Source of the DNA: Hydrogenovibrio crunogenus
GTDB lineage: Bacteria > Pseudomonadota > Gammaproteobacteria > Thiomicrospirales > Thiomicrospiraceae
Assembly: GCF_004786015.1 (NCBI RefSeq)
Contig: NZ_CP032096.1
Span: forward strand, 62,001-126,000
Length of the DNA stretch: 64,000 nucleotides
Reading direction: 5' to 3'
Shown here: in pieces, positions 56,216-64,000 of the stretch
How the letters are laid out: every line of letters begins with the position of its first letter
How positions within the stretch are numbered: the stretch's first letter is position 1
The notes under the pieces: generated by a model
What the model saw: the letters and a program-made list of their open reading frames with translations, nothing else
Databases searched by the model: none
Told to the model about the DNA's origin: nothing
Made by a program: the position numbers and the translations under genes

Positions 56216-57601
56216 ATGAGGTTACCTCGTTTAACCCGCAGTATTTTTCTAGATCAATTCATTTTCATGCAGCTGGTTGGGGTTCTTATTGGGTTGGCCT
56301 TTCCCCATTTTTTAGTTTGGTATGGGTTTCATGCAGAAGAGGTCATGACGGTTGATTTCTACATCGTCTCCCAAATTGCCGGGCAAATGGTCGGTCTGAT
56401 CAGTTTTATCTTAATCTCCATGGTCATACGTCCTCACTTGAAGTTGCTTTCGCACAAAATGCACGAAATTGCGGAAGGTCTTCAGCAAAAAACATTTCAT
56501 GAACAAACCAGTCGATGTGAAGAAGAACTGTGTCAAATTGACGTGGTTTCGGATGATGAGATTGGAGTGAGTGCAAAAGCTTACAACAAAATGTTAGAAG
56601 CCTTGATTCAGGCGCATGAAGTGGAAAGAGTGTTTAATCGTTTTTCTAAGGTCATGTCCGAGAATCTGGAACTCTCTCGCTTAGCGGATGAGACGTTGGC
56701 GTTGCTGATTCAATCTACCAATATTGAAGCAGGTGCCGTGTTGGTGACGAAAAATGGTGTGCTTGAAGTCGGCGCATCACGGGGTATTCTTGATGCCGAA
56801 AGTTTGGTAAAACACGATGTCATCAATAAAGCGATTAAAGATGGTCAGCAAGTGCGAATTGAATTACCGAAAAACATCGATTTGGATGGGGTTCTGGCAC
56901 AATTTAAACCGTCAGAAGTGTTTATTGAACCATTGGAGTTTAAAGGTACCAATCTAGGCGTTTTAATTGCGGCCACCGGTGCGATGGTGGCAGATGAAAG
57001 AACCGATCAGCTGGTGCAATTGTTCAGCCGCAGTATCGGGTTGGCAATCAATAATGCCATGATCCATTCAAAATTCCAGAAAATGGCAGCGATTGACAGT
57101 TTAACCGCAATTTATAATCGTCGTTTTGGGATGGATCGCTTACGAGAAGACTTCTCGCGCGCGGTGCGTGAACAATCCAGTTTGAGTTTGGCGATGGTCG
57201 ACATCGATCACTTTAAGTCCGTTAACGATACCTATGGCCATTTAGTGGGAGATAAAGCCATTAAACTGATTGCGACCATTATCAAAAAGACCCTTCGAGA
57301 AGGAGATATCGTGGTGCGTTACGGCGGGGAAGAGTTCTTGATGATCTTGCACGGCGCATCTTCGACCAATGCGCGGAACGTGTGCGAACGCATCCGTCAT
57401 CAAGTGAAAGACACTTTCTTTAAAGAAGGGAATCAACAAATTCAATTGACGGTCAGTATCGGGATTGCAGCTTACCCTGAACAGCAGGCCGGTGATGAAA
57501 TGGCCTTGATTCATATGGCCGACCAAGCACTATATTATGCCAAAGAAGGCGGGCGTAACCGAGTGGTGCCTTTCCGAAAAGTGAATGAAGAAGTGGCTTG
57601 A
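56216..57601 (+). CDS. Membrane GAF-GGDEF diguanylate cyclase
   Basis: The 461-residue protein has two membrane segments (about 11-35 and 52-72), a HAMP-like stretch (75-130), a GAF-like domain (about 135-290) and a GGDEF domain (295-455). The active-site motif is GGEEF beginning at Gly370, and the inhibitory RxxD site is present (REGD, Arg361-Asp364), so it should be an active, product-inhibited cyclase. AAAGGAT precedes the ATG. It follows apt by 30 nt. Its c-di-GMP could reach the adhesin-control pathway 3 kb away, but nothing shows this directly. Confidence 0.9.
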   Translation: MRLPRLTRSIFLDQFIFMQLVGVLIGLAFPHFLVWYGFHAEEVMTVDFYIVSQIAGQMVGLISFILISMVIRPHLKLLSHKMHEIAEGLQQKTFHEQTSRCEEELCQIDVVSDDEIGVSAKAYNKMLEALIQAHEVERVFNRFSKVMSENLELSRLADETLALLIQSTNIEAGAVLVTKNGVLEVGASRGILDAESLVKHDVINKAIKDGQQVRIELPKNIDLDGVLAQFKPSEVFIEPLEFKGTNLGVLIAATGAMVADERTDQLVQLFSRSIGLAINNAMIHSKFQKMAAIDSLTAIYNRRFGMDRLREDFSRAVREQSSLSLAMVDIDHFKSVNDTYGHLVGDKAIKLIATIIKKTLREGDIVVRYGGEEFLMILHGASSTNARNVCERIRHQVKDTFFKEGNQQIQLTVSIGIAAYPEQQAGDEMALIHMADQALYYAKEGGRNRVVPFRKVNEEVA

Positions 57602-57628
57602 ACCAGACTATATTCACTCATAAATATA

Positions 57629-57656
57629 AAAAAACCGCCAGGCCTGGCGGTTTTTT
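57629..57656. terminator. Bidirectional terminator between the cyclase and argH
   Basis: A perfect palindrome (14-bp arms, AAAAAACCGCCAGG / CCTGGCGGTTTTTT) lies between convergent genes; 57638-57647 is an exact CCAGGCCTGG. A-rich and T-rich flanks allow function on both strands. Confidence 0.88.
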
Positions 57657-57684
57657 ATGGGTCAGTCATCAGCTCAAACGTCCG

Positions 57685-59073
57685 TTATAAGCGATCTTTA
57701 GCACGTTTGATCGCAGCTTTGACTTGTTGTGGTGCTGTGCCACCTAAATGGTTACGTGCAGCCACTGAACCTTCCAATGTTAGGACTTCAAACACATCGT
57801 CGGTAATGCTGCTATGAAAAGCTTGCAGTGTTTCTAAAGGCATTTCAGATAAGTCTTGACCCGTTTGGATTCCATGAGCGACCGCCAGTCCAACCACTTC
57901 ATGCGCATCACGGAAAGGCAGCCCTTTGTTGACTAAGTAATCCGCTAAATCGGTCGCTGTGGAAAACCCTTGTTTCGCAGCGGCATAGGTTGCTTCTCGG
58001 TTCACAATGATGGCTGGCACCATGTCTGCAAACGCTCTCAAACTGCCTTTGACCGTATCCACCGTATCAAATAACGGTTCTTTGTCTTCCTGGTTGTCTT
58101 TGTTATAGGCCAGAGGCTGGGATTTCATTAACGTCAACAAGCTCATCAGATGCCCATAAACGCGACCGGTTTTGCCCCGCACCAACTCCGGCACATCCGG
58201 GTTTTTCTTTTGTGGCATGATCGACGAACCGGTACAGAAACGATCCGGTAAATCAATAAAGTTAAACTGTGCGGATGACCAAAGTACCAACTCTTCTGAA
58301 AAACGAGACAGATGCATTAAAAAGGTTGCGGCAAAAGCTGTAAACTCAATCGCGAAATCTCGATCTGAAACGCCATCTAAGGAGTTTTCCGAGATACGGT
58401 CAAACTGCAGTAATTCAGCTGTGTATTCTCGTTGGATAGGGTAGGTTGTGCCTGCCAAAGCGGCAGAGCCTAATGGCATGGTGTTGACTCGTTTACGGCA
58501 ATCTTCCAAACGTTCTACGTCGCGCTTAATCATTTCAAACCAAGCCATCATATGGTGCCCAAAGGTGACGGGTTGTGCTGTCTGAAGATGGGTGAAGCCA
58601 GGCATAATGGTCTCGGCCTCTTTTTCAGCCAATAATAAAATGCCATGTTGCAGACGGGTCATTTCCGGCAGGATGGCATCAATTTCATCTCGCAAATACA
58701 AGCGGATATCGGTCGCTACCTGATCGTTACGGGAACGTCCGGTATGTAGTTTCTTACCCGTGATGCCAATCAATTCAGTCAGTTTGGCTTCGATATTCAT
58801 ATGAATATCTTCTTGCTTAATGGACCAGTTCATTTTCCCGGCTTCAATGTCGGATTGAACCTTTTCCAAGCCGTCAATAATGTCTTTTAATTCTTGTTTG
58901 TCCAAAATGCCGACTTTATGTAACATTTTAGCATGGGCAACAGACCCCTGGATGTCTTGACGATACATGCGTTTATCAAACTGGATAGAGGCGGTAAATT
59001 CTTCTACAAACGCATCGGTTGCTTCGCTGAAACGCGCGCTGGAAAGTTTTTCTTGATTGTGTTGATTGCTCAT
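57685..59073 (-). CDS. argH: Argininosuccinate lyase
   Basis: From ATG 59073 the protein has 462 residues (E. coli 457). The fumarase-superfamily signature [12 protein letters not shown] is present, with [13 protein letters not shown] and [16 protein letters not shown]. It splits argininosuccinate into arginine and fumarate, the last step of arginine biosynthesis. The frame extends 18 codons upstream to 59127, but alignment favours the internal ATG. It lies next to hemCD on the opposite strand, a common neighbourhood in gammaproteobacteria. Confidence 0.96.
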   Translation of the reverse strand: MSNQHNQEKLSSARFSEATDAFVEEFTASIQFDKRMYRQDIQGSVAHAKMLHKVGILDKQELKDIIDGLEKVQSDIEAGKMNWSIKQEDIHMNIEAKLTELIGITGKKLHTGRSRNDQVATDIRLYLRDEIDAILPEMTRLQHGILLLAEKEAETIMPGFTHLQTAQPVTFGHHMMAWFEMIKRDVERLEDCRKRVNTMPLGSAALAGTTYPIQREYTAELLQFDRISENSLDGVSDRDFAIEFTAFAATFLMHLSRFSEELVLWSSAQFNFIDLPDRFCTGSSIMPQKKNPDVPELVRGKTGRVYGHLMSLLTLMKSQPLAYNKDNQEDKEPLFDTVDTVKGSLRAFADMVPAIIVNREATYAAAKQGFSTATDLADYLVNKGLPFRDAHEVVGLAVAHGIQTGQDLSEMPLETLQAFHSSITDDVFEVLTLEGSVAARNHLGGTAPQQVKAAIKRAKDRL

Positions 59074-59197
59074 AAACGGTCTTTTTATTAAACGGACTTG
59101 TGTCCTGAATGAATTGAATAATGTCACTATTATAAAGGCTTAGCGTGTTTTATAGGCAAGAGATTTAAACTCTTGGTCGCTTTCACGCCCAAGCGCA

Positions 59198-59734
59198 TTA
59201 TGGTTCACTGATCGAAGTTGGCATCGCATCGATTCTAAGTGGGTTATTCATATTTTGATACGCTTGATTTAAGCGCTTATGAATCAACGTGGTGTACAAC
59301 TCAATATTGGCAATGCCAATGATTTTATCGGCTACCTCATTACCATGTCCATCAATGAAAACCACTGTCGGGGTGAGGTCCGCATTTAAGCGGTAAGCCA
59401 ATTTATTTTTGATTATCGGCGCGCCATTGACGCCTGGAATTGGCGTGTGATCATCAATACTCAAGTAACGCATGAACATATAGCGCCCTTCATAATCACC
59501 ACCCAACGCCATCGGATCCAGCACTTCTTCACGTAGTTGATGACAAAAATCGCACCATTCAGCGCCCACTGTCAGCATAATGGGAAGGTTCTGCTCTCGA
59601 GATTGCTGGGCCAAGGTTTGTAGGTTGGTAAGCTCTTTCAGTTTGGACGGTTGGTATGAATCCGCATTCGCAAGTTGTTCACACCCTCCTAATAGCATCA
59701 AAGAGGCTAGAAGAAGGCTCAGCAGTTGTCGCAT
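59198..59734 (-). CDS. Thioredoxin-like lipoprotein
   Basis: The 178-residue protein has a lipoprotein signal (LLASLMLLGGC, lipidated Cys18) and a thioredoxin fold with redox pair WCDFCH and conserved TPTVVFIDG (cis-Pro region). It resembles SoxW/DsbD-gamma-like periplasmic thioredoxins, so it may reduce or protect envelope thiols, possibly in sulfur metabolism. It is upstream of argH on the same strand but 120 nt away. The ATG at 59734 follows AAGGAAAC. Confidence 0.85.
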   Translation of the reverse strand: MRQLLSLLLASLMLLGGCEQLANADSYQPSKLKELTNLQTLAQQSREQNLPIMLTVGAEWCDFCHQLREEVLDPMALGGDYEGRYMFMRYLSIDDHTPIPGVNGAPIIKNKLAYRLNADLTPTVVFIDGHGNEVADKIIGIANIELYTTLIHKRLNQAYQNMNNPLRIDAMPTSISEP

Positions 59735-59987
59735 TACAGTTTCCTTATTTAAAAGTCATGATTGAATGAGGTTTTGACCTTTGTTCTCTGACTGAACAAT
59801 ACATTCGACTTGATTTCATCAAGTTTCATGCGTTATTCATTATTTTATCGAAAAAAAACGCGTTAATTTCAGTAAAATGGCTTTATTCATTTAAGAAACT
59901 TTAGCCTTGCATAAAGGGTGGCATAAGCTGGCCTTTTTCATTCGCTTAGAGCTTTGAAAACTTAATAACACAACATCGGAAGGATTG

Positions 59988-60920
59988 ATGAAGAAAACTC
60001 TTAGAATCGCAACACGTAAAAGCCCTTTAGCCATGTGGCAAGCTGAATTTGTCAAAGCAGAGCTTGAAAAGCATCACGAAGGATTAACGGTAGAACTTCT
60101 ACCGATGTCAACGAAAGGGGACAAGATTTTAGATGTGCCGTTAGCCAAAATCGGTGGTAAGGGTCTGTTTACCAAAGAGCTTGAAGATCGTATGCTTGCT
60201 GGTGAAGCCGATATCGCGGTTCACTCGATGAAAGATGTGCCGATGGTGTTACCAGAAGGGTTTGCCTTAGGTGCCATTTTGGAGCGCCATGAGCCGACAG
60301 ATGCTTTTGTTTCCAATGACTATGCCCATTTTGAAGAGTTGCCAAAAGGCGCGGTACTGGGCACGTCAAGCTTAAGACGGAAAGCTCAGTTGATGGCTGC
60401 ACGTCCAGATTTAGTGGTGAAAGATTTGCGCGGGAATGTCGGCACGCGTTTAGGGAAATTGGATGCCGGAGATTATGATGCCATTGTGTTGGCGACATCC
60501 GGACTGAAGCGATTGGAGCTGGATGAACGTATCCGCCATGAACTCTCGCCTGAAACTTGTTTACCTGCGGTATCTCAAGGGACGTTAGGCATTGAATATT
60601 TTGAAAAAGATCCAGAAGTATTAGCGCTTATTCAGGTATTGAACCATCGGGATACGGAAATTCGCACCAAGGCCGAAAGAGCAATGAACCACCGTTTGGA
60701 AGGGGGTTGCCAGGTACCCATCGGTGTTTATGCGGAATTAGAAGATGATGACCAAATTTATGTACGAGGACTGGTCGGGGCTTTGGATGGGTCTGAAATT
60801 TTACGATCTGAAACCAGAGGGCTCCAAAAGGATGCGGAAAAACTTGGGGTTTATGTCGCTGAACAGCTATTGGAACAAGGTGCAGGCGAGATTTTAAAAG
60901 AAGTGTATGACCAAGCCTGA
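59988..60920 (+). CDS. hemC: Porphobilinogen deaminase (hydroxymethylbilane synthase)
   Basis: From ATG 59988, preceded by GGAAGGA, the protein has 310 residues (E. coli 313). The dipyrromethane cofactor cysteine is Cys241 in GGCQVPIG; other signatures are [21 protein letters not shown] and SLRRKAQL. It polymerises four porphobilinogens to hydroxymethylbilane in haem and sirohaem synthesis. TTG 59985 is an unneeded alternative. The stop overlaps hemD by 14 nt. Confidence 0.97.
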   Translation: MKKTLRIATRKSPLAMWQAEFVKAELEKHHEGLTVELLPMSTKGDKILDVPLAKIGGKGLFTKELEDRMLAGEADIAVHSMKDVPMVLPEGFALGAILERHEPTDAFVSNDYAHFEELPKGAVLGTSSLRRKAQLMAARPDLVVKDLRGNVGTRLGKLDAGDYDAIVLATSGLKRLELDERIRHELSPETCLPAVSQGTLGIEYFEKDPEVLALIQVLNHRDTEIRTKAERAMNHRLEGGCQVPIGVYAELEDDDQIYVRGLVGALDGSEILRSETRGLQKDAEKLGVYVAEQLLEQGAGEILKEVYDQA

Positions 60921-61701
60921 TTCGGTTTTGACGTTTTTAAATACCCGCCCGGTTGAGCAGGCAGCGACCTTGACACAATCGGTTCGGGAAAAAGGGCACC
61001 AGGTGTTGACCTGCCCGACATTAAAAATCAGTCCACAGGCATTGCCTCAACAAGCACAAATTACCTTATCGACCTTCGACAAGGTGTTTTTTATCAGCCA
61101 GAATGCGGTAAAACAATTTGTAGAAAGGTGGCAAGAAGCTTATCAAACGGGTCCGGTTTTCACAGAAAAAACAGCGTGTTTTGCTATTGGCCAAAGCACC
61201 TATAATGCGATGAAAGCACTTGATTGGCCTGTTGTTAAAGTAGAATCGAATCAATATGTGACTGAAGCTTTGCTGCAATCGGAAATTTTGCAAAACCTAA
61301 CCGGTCAACAATGCTTAATTGTCAAAGGTAAAGGTGGGCGACCCACCTTGGCAGAAGGCTTAAAAGCAGCGGGAGCCACGGTGGCTGAATGGGCTGTTTA
61401 TGAAAGAGTCCCTGCAGCGTTTTGTGAATCGGAGTGGCGAGCGTTTCGGTCCGCGCATCACCCAGTATTGCTCGTCAGTAGTTTGGATGCTTGGTATGGT
61501 TTGGAAAAAATGTTAAAAACCACTGAGTATGGACATGACAAAGACCAGGCCTGGCTCTTTTCACAAGATGTGATTGTGTTTAGTGAACGCATTAAGCATG
61601 CGTTGCAGCAGCAGGGATGGCAAGGACGTTTATTTGTGGTACCACAGCAAAGTAACGCAGGGATATTAATCTCGCTGGAGCAAATCTCAATTGAACGCTG
61701 A
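60907..61701 (+). CDS. hemD: Uroporphyrinogen-III synthase
   Basis: The 264-residue protein has the two-lobed, poorly conserved HemD fold, with [29 protein letters not shown] and a C-terminal FSERIKHAL. It cyclises hydroxymethylbilane to uroporphyrinogen III. It overlaps hemC's end, so the two are coupled in the hemCDXY operon. A CCAGGCCTGG palindrome lies in its second half. Confidence 0.92.
   Translation: MTKPDSVLTFLNTRPVEQAATLTQSVREKGHQVLTCPTLKISPQALPQQAQITLSTFDKVFFISQNAVKQFVERWQEAYQTGPVFTEKTACFAIGQSTYNAMKALDWPVVKVESNQYVTEALLQSEILQNLTGQQCLIVKGKGGRPTLAEGLKAAGATVAEWAVYERVPAAFCESEWRAFRSAHHPVLLVSSLDAWYGLEKMLKTTEYGHDKDQAWLFSQDVIVFSERIKHALQQQGWQGRLFVVPQQSNAGILISLEQISIER
61545..61554. repeat. 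CCAGGCCTGG palindrome
   Basis: Exact copy in hemD, read Asp-Gln-Ala-Trp. Confidence 0.8.
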
Positions 61702-61728
61702 AGAGCGTCGATTTAAAAGGAAAATCAG

Positions 61729-63093
61729 ATGATGGATTCGGATGAACCAATAACGCCTAAGGCAGATCAAAGAGTGATTGATGGTGAAGTCGTCGGTGAA
61801 TCGCAACGTAAAAAACACGCCCATTCGGCCAAAGATCAGGAAAAACCGTTGAAAGCTAAAACGGATTGGTCCGGCTGGCTGCCCCAAACCTTTACTCAGA
61901 AACTGATTTTACTGGTCACGATTTTATTGGTGAGTTTAATCGCTTATTTGGGCGTCAAATCCACCGAGCAAGATTGGCAAGTGGAACGCATTAACCAACT
62001 TCAAGCCGAGCTGGTCAAGTTGAAAGCCGCCTCCAAAACACTTAAATCAGAACAAAATACACTTCAGGCGGAGTTAAAATCGTTGGCTGATAACCCTGGC
62101 AATCAACCGGTTATCAGCCAAGCGGATGTGGATGCGGTCAAAGAAGATTTAGCGGCATTGAAAAATACCGTGCAAACGGAACTGGATGATTATGCTGAAC
62201 AACTGCAAACCCTTGCACAATCCACTACCGAAAAAACACAAACCATGACGGAGACACTGGCACCTTCAGCGGAAACGCAGGAAAAAATGGCAAAAGTGGA
62301 ACAAAACCTTAAAGCCAAGCTAGAACAAATGGGGCAACAGGTATCAGAATTGTTTAGTTTTAAAGAAGCTCAGCAGGAACGAAATGAGTGGCAAAAACAA
62401 AAGGATACCAACTTGAGTACGGCTTCTATATCGGCAACACCCTTATCTGAAATGCGATTGAAGCAATGGATCATTGAAATTAACACCCAATGGATGTTGG
62501 TTGGAAATGTGAATCAGACACGACGTCAGCTGGAAGCGTTAGAGAAAGCCGTTTCAATGAGTGATTATGTGCATAAAACGCAACTGGCTAAGCGTATTGG
62601 GCAGGATTTAAGTCGATTGGAAACGTATGTTTCGGTTGAGAACGCGCCTGATCGCACACTGATTGCTCAATTGCGAGAAGCCCTTCAAAGGCTTCCTGAA
62701 GAAAAAAGTAGCGGCAATGTTTCACATGAAACCTCGGCATCATCCCCTCAACTTGATTCGAATGCCTCAACGTCTGGATGGGATCGATTCCTAGACAAAG
62801 CTGAGAAGGTTTTTAATGTTCGTAAAAGAGAGTCTGATACCGATTTAAGTGATGTTGAAAGTATGATGATGCACGATGTGTTGGCTCAACGAGGCTTGTT
62901 ACTTGTAGACCGAATTCAATGGGCACTGGATTCGCAGTCTAATGCTCTATTGAAGAGCAGTCAGGTAGCATTGAATCAATTTATGGTAAAGCATTTTCCA
63001 GAGCAAGCTGAAAAAATTGCACGCTTATTGGCACCTTTGAAACAATTGCAATTTAAAGCCCGTAGCCCGCTTAAGATTGCGGAGGTTGAGTAA
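61729..63093 (+). CDS. hemX: HemX-like membrane protein
   Basis: The 454-residue protein has a charged cytosolic start, one membrane segment (about 58-80; KLILLVTILLVSLIAYLG) and a long periplasmic part with extensive coiled coil (85-220), then a helical domain with conserved MRLKQWIIEINTQW. This is the HemX profile of gammaproteobacterial hemCDXY operons. Despite old annotation as a uroporphyrinogen C-methyltransferase, it lacks a methyltransferase fold; its role is unknown. AAAAGG lies upstream of ATG 61729 (ATG 61732 also possible). A weak parS site is in its second half. Confidence 0.88.
   Translation: MMDSDEPITPKADQRVIDGEVVGESQRKKHAHSAKDQEKPLKAKTDWSGWLPQTFTQKLILLVTILLVSLIAYLGVKSTEQDWQVERINQLQAELVKLKAASKTLKSEQNTLQAELKSLADNPGNQPVISQADVDAVKEDLAALKNTVQTELDDYAEQLQTLAQSTTEKTQTMTETLAPSAETQEKMAKVEQNLKAKLEQMGQQVSELFSFKEAQQERNEWQKQKDTNLSTASISATPLSEMRLKQWIIEINTQWMLVGNVNQTRRQLEALEKAVSMSDYVHKTQLAKRIGQDLSRLETYVSVENAPDRTLIAQLREALQRLPEEKSSGNVSHETSASSPQLDSNASTSGWDRFLDKAEKVFNVRKRESDTDLSDVESMMMHDVLAQRGLLLVDRIQWALDSQSNALLKSSQVALNQFMVKHFPEQAEKIARLLAPLKQLQFKARSPLKIAEVE
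62718..62733. promoter_or_regulatory. parS-like site
   Basis: TGTTTCACATGAAACC matches 14 of 16 consensus positions; the centre is CACATG instead of CACGTG. It lies in hemX (NVSHET). Confidence 0.55.
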
Positions 63094-63098
63094 AGATT

Positions 63099-64000
63099 AT
63101 GTCTAAAATCCTAAAGTGGTCTTTTTTTCTACTGATTGCGACAGGACTGACAACACTCGCATTGTATGATAATGGGCAGGTATCAATGGTCTGGAATGAC
63201 TGGGTAATAGAGACCAGTCTCAGCTTTGCCTTGGCAGCGGTATTGGTGGTTTTCGGTTCGGTGTATTTGCTGATGCGCTTGCTGATTAATATTTGGCATT
63301 TTCCGGCTTATTGGCGGAATCGACAACAACTGAAACGTTATAACAAAGCAGAAACCTCGATTTCAAAGGGGTTGATAGCATTGGAGTATGGCGATTGGCA
63401 AATGGCTGAAAAGCATTTGATTAAGATGGCCAAAAAATCAGATGCCGGCTTGATTCATTATTTAACTGCAGCAAAGATGGCGCATAACCAAGGCGCTTTG
63501 ATGCGACGGGAGCAATATTTGAATGAAGCCAGAAAGCGCTTCCCCCAAGATTATGTCACCATTGGTTTGGTCGAATCCCGTTTATTGGCAAACGAACAGC
63601 CGGATATGGCACTGGTGATTTTGGCTGAACTGCATCAGCAAAACCCCAAAAATAGACCGATTTTGTCCGAGTATGTGCAATTGCTGGAAAAGCAGAAACA
63701 ATGGCAAACACTGGAAGGCTTATTGGGTCAAATTAAAAAAATCCGGGCTATGGACAAAGCGGCCCTTCAGGCGTTGGAAATTCGTCTGATAGCTGGCAAA
63801 GTGGCTAAAGCTGAAAATTTAGATGCGTTAGATACCTTATGGAGAAGCTTGAGTGCGAAACAGCAACTGATGCCAGCGATTTTAGCTGAATTTGTTGAGC
63901 AGCGAATGGGCTGGGGCAAAGAACAAGGCTTGGCGGAGCTGATTGTGAAAAGTGTTTCTAAACAATGGGATGATCGTTTGGTTTATCAGTATGGGCGTAT
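63099..64000 (+). CDS. hemY: HemY-like TPR membrane protein (runs off window)
   Basis: From ATG 63099, five bases after the hemX stop, 300 residues are visible before the window edge. Two membrane segments (about 5-24 and 45-70) are followed by TPR-like helices (ALEYGDWQMAEKHLIKMAKK, NEARKRFPQDYVTIGLVESRLL). This matches the HemY protein that ends hemCDXY operons (not the oxygen-dependent oxidase also called HemY). Its role in haem synthesis is unclear. The C-terminal part lies outside. Confidence 0.88.
   Translation, partial: MSKILKWSFFLLIATGLTTLALYDNGQVSMVWNDWVIETSLSFALAAVLVVFGSVYLLMRLLINIWHFPAYWRNRQQLKRYNKAETSISKGLIALEYGDWQMAEKHLIKMAKKSDAGLIHYLTAAKMAHNQGALMRREQYLNEARKRFPQDYVTIGLVESRLLANEQPDMALVILAELHQQNPKNRPILSEYVQLLEKQKQWQTLEGLLGQIKKIRAMDKAALQALEIRLIAGKVAKAENLDALDTLWRSLSAKQQLMPAILAEFVEQRMGWGKEQGLAELIVKSVSKQWDDRLVYQYGR

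Overview
The window looks like chromosomal DNA of a moderately AT-rich gammaproteobacterium. The gene set (hemC-hemD-hemX-hemY, cmoA/cmoB/cmoM, prlC, aas with its lysophospholipid transporter, trxC, argH, MoxR/Bat loci) and a small persulfide/sulfur-type module would fit a sulfur-oxidising Piscirickettsiaceae-type bacterium (Thiomicrospira/Hydrogenovibrio group). That placement is inference from style and content, not a database result. I see no rRNA, tRNA, CRISPR array, insertion sequence or prophage; gene density is high throughout.

Layout. 0-13 kb: the 5' end of an Mrp antiporter A subunit, a Na/phosphate cotransporter with a small lipoprotein, YjbQ, a hybrid histidine kinase, oligopeptidase A, a FadL-type porin, and the LplT-Aas lysophospholipid recycling pair. 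13-20 kb (minus strand): a complete MoxR-DUF58-DUF4381-BatA-BatB/C-BatD locus. 20-28 kb (minus): a large chemoreceptor, then cmoB and cmoA, a MltC-like transglycosylase, a membrane-anchored DRGH nuclease and cmoM. 28-33 kb: a PAS-GGDEF protein, a periplasmic hydrolase, an ArsR-rhodanese regulator and MBL hydrolase, and a divergent MFS exporter. 33-40.5 kb (plus): a second, divergent, complete MoxR/Bat locus in the same gene order. 40.5-42.4 kb: trxC and small unknown genes. 42.6-53.7 kb: one giant LapA-type surface adhesin with 18 tandem 306-bp repeats, followed by a pseudokinase-Sel1 protein. 55-64 kb: an unknown gene, apt, a GAF-GGDEF cyclase, argH, a thioredoxin-like lipoprotein and the hemCDXY operon.

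Two sequence-level patterns run across the genes. First, six parS-like palindromes (two with a perfect 14-bp core) lie inside or at the start of coding sequences, suggesting an origin-proximal, ParB-loaded part of the chromosome. Second, the 10-bp palindrome CCAGGCCTGG occurs 11 times exactly where about 0.06 would be expected by chance, inside genes in several reading frames and as the core of two terminators.

The most distinctive biology is: the giant adhesin with homogenised repeats, a LapG-type TAAG site and a vWA domain, sitting next to a kinase-fold protein lacking catalytic residues; two full Bat loci about 13 kb apart in opposite orientation; and the palindrome families. Starts were moved from the longest open frame to an internal start where a ribosome-binding site, signal peptide or family alignment favoured it.
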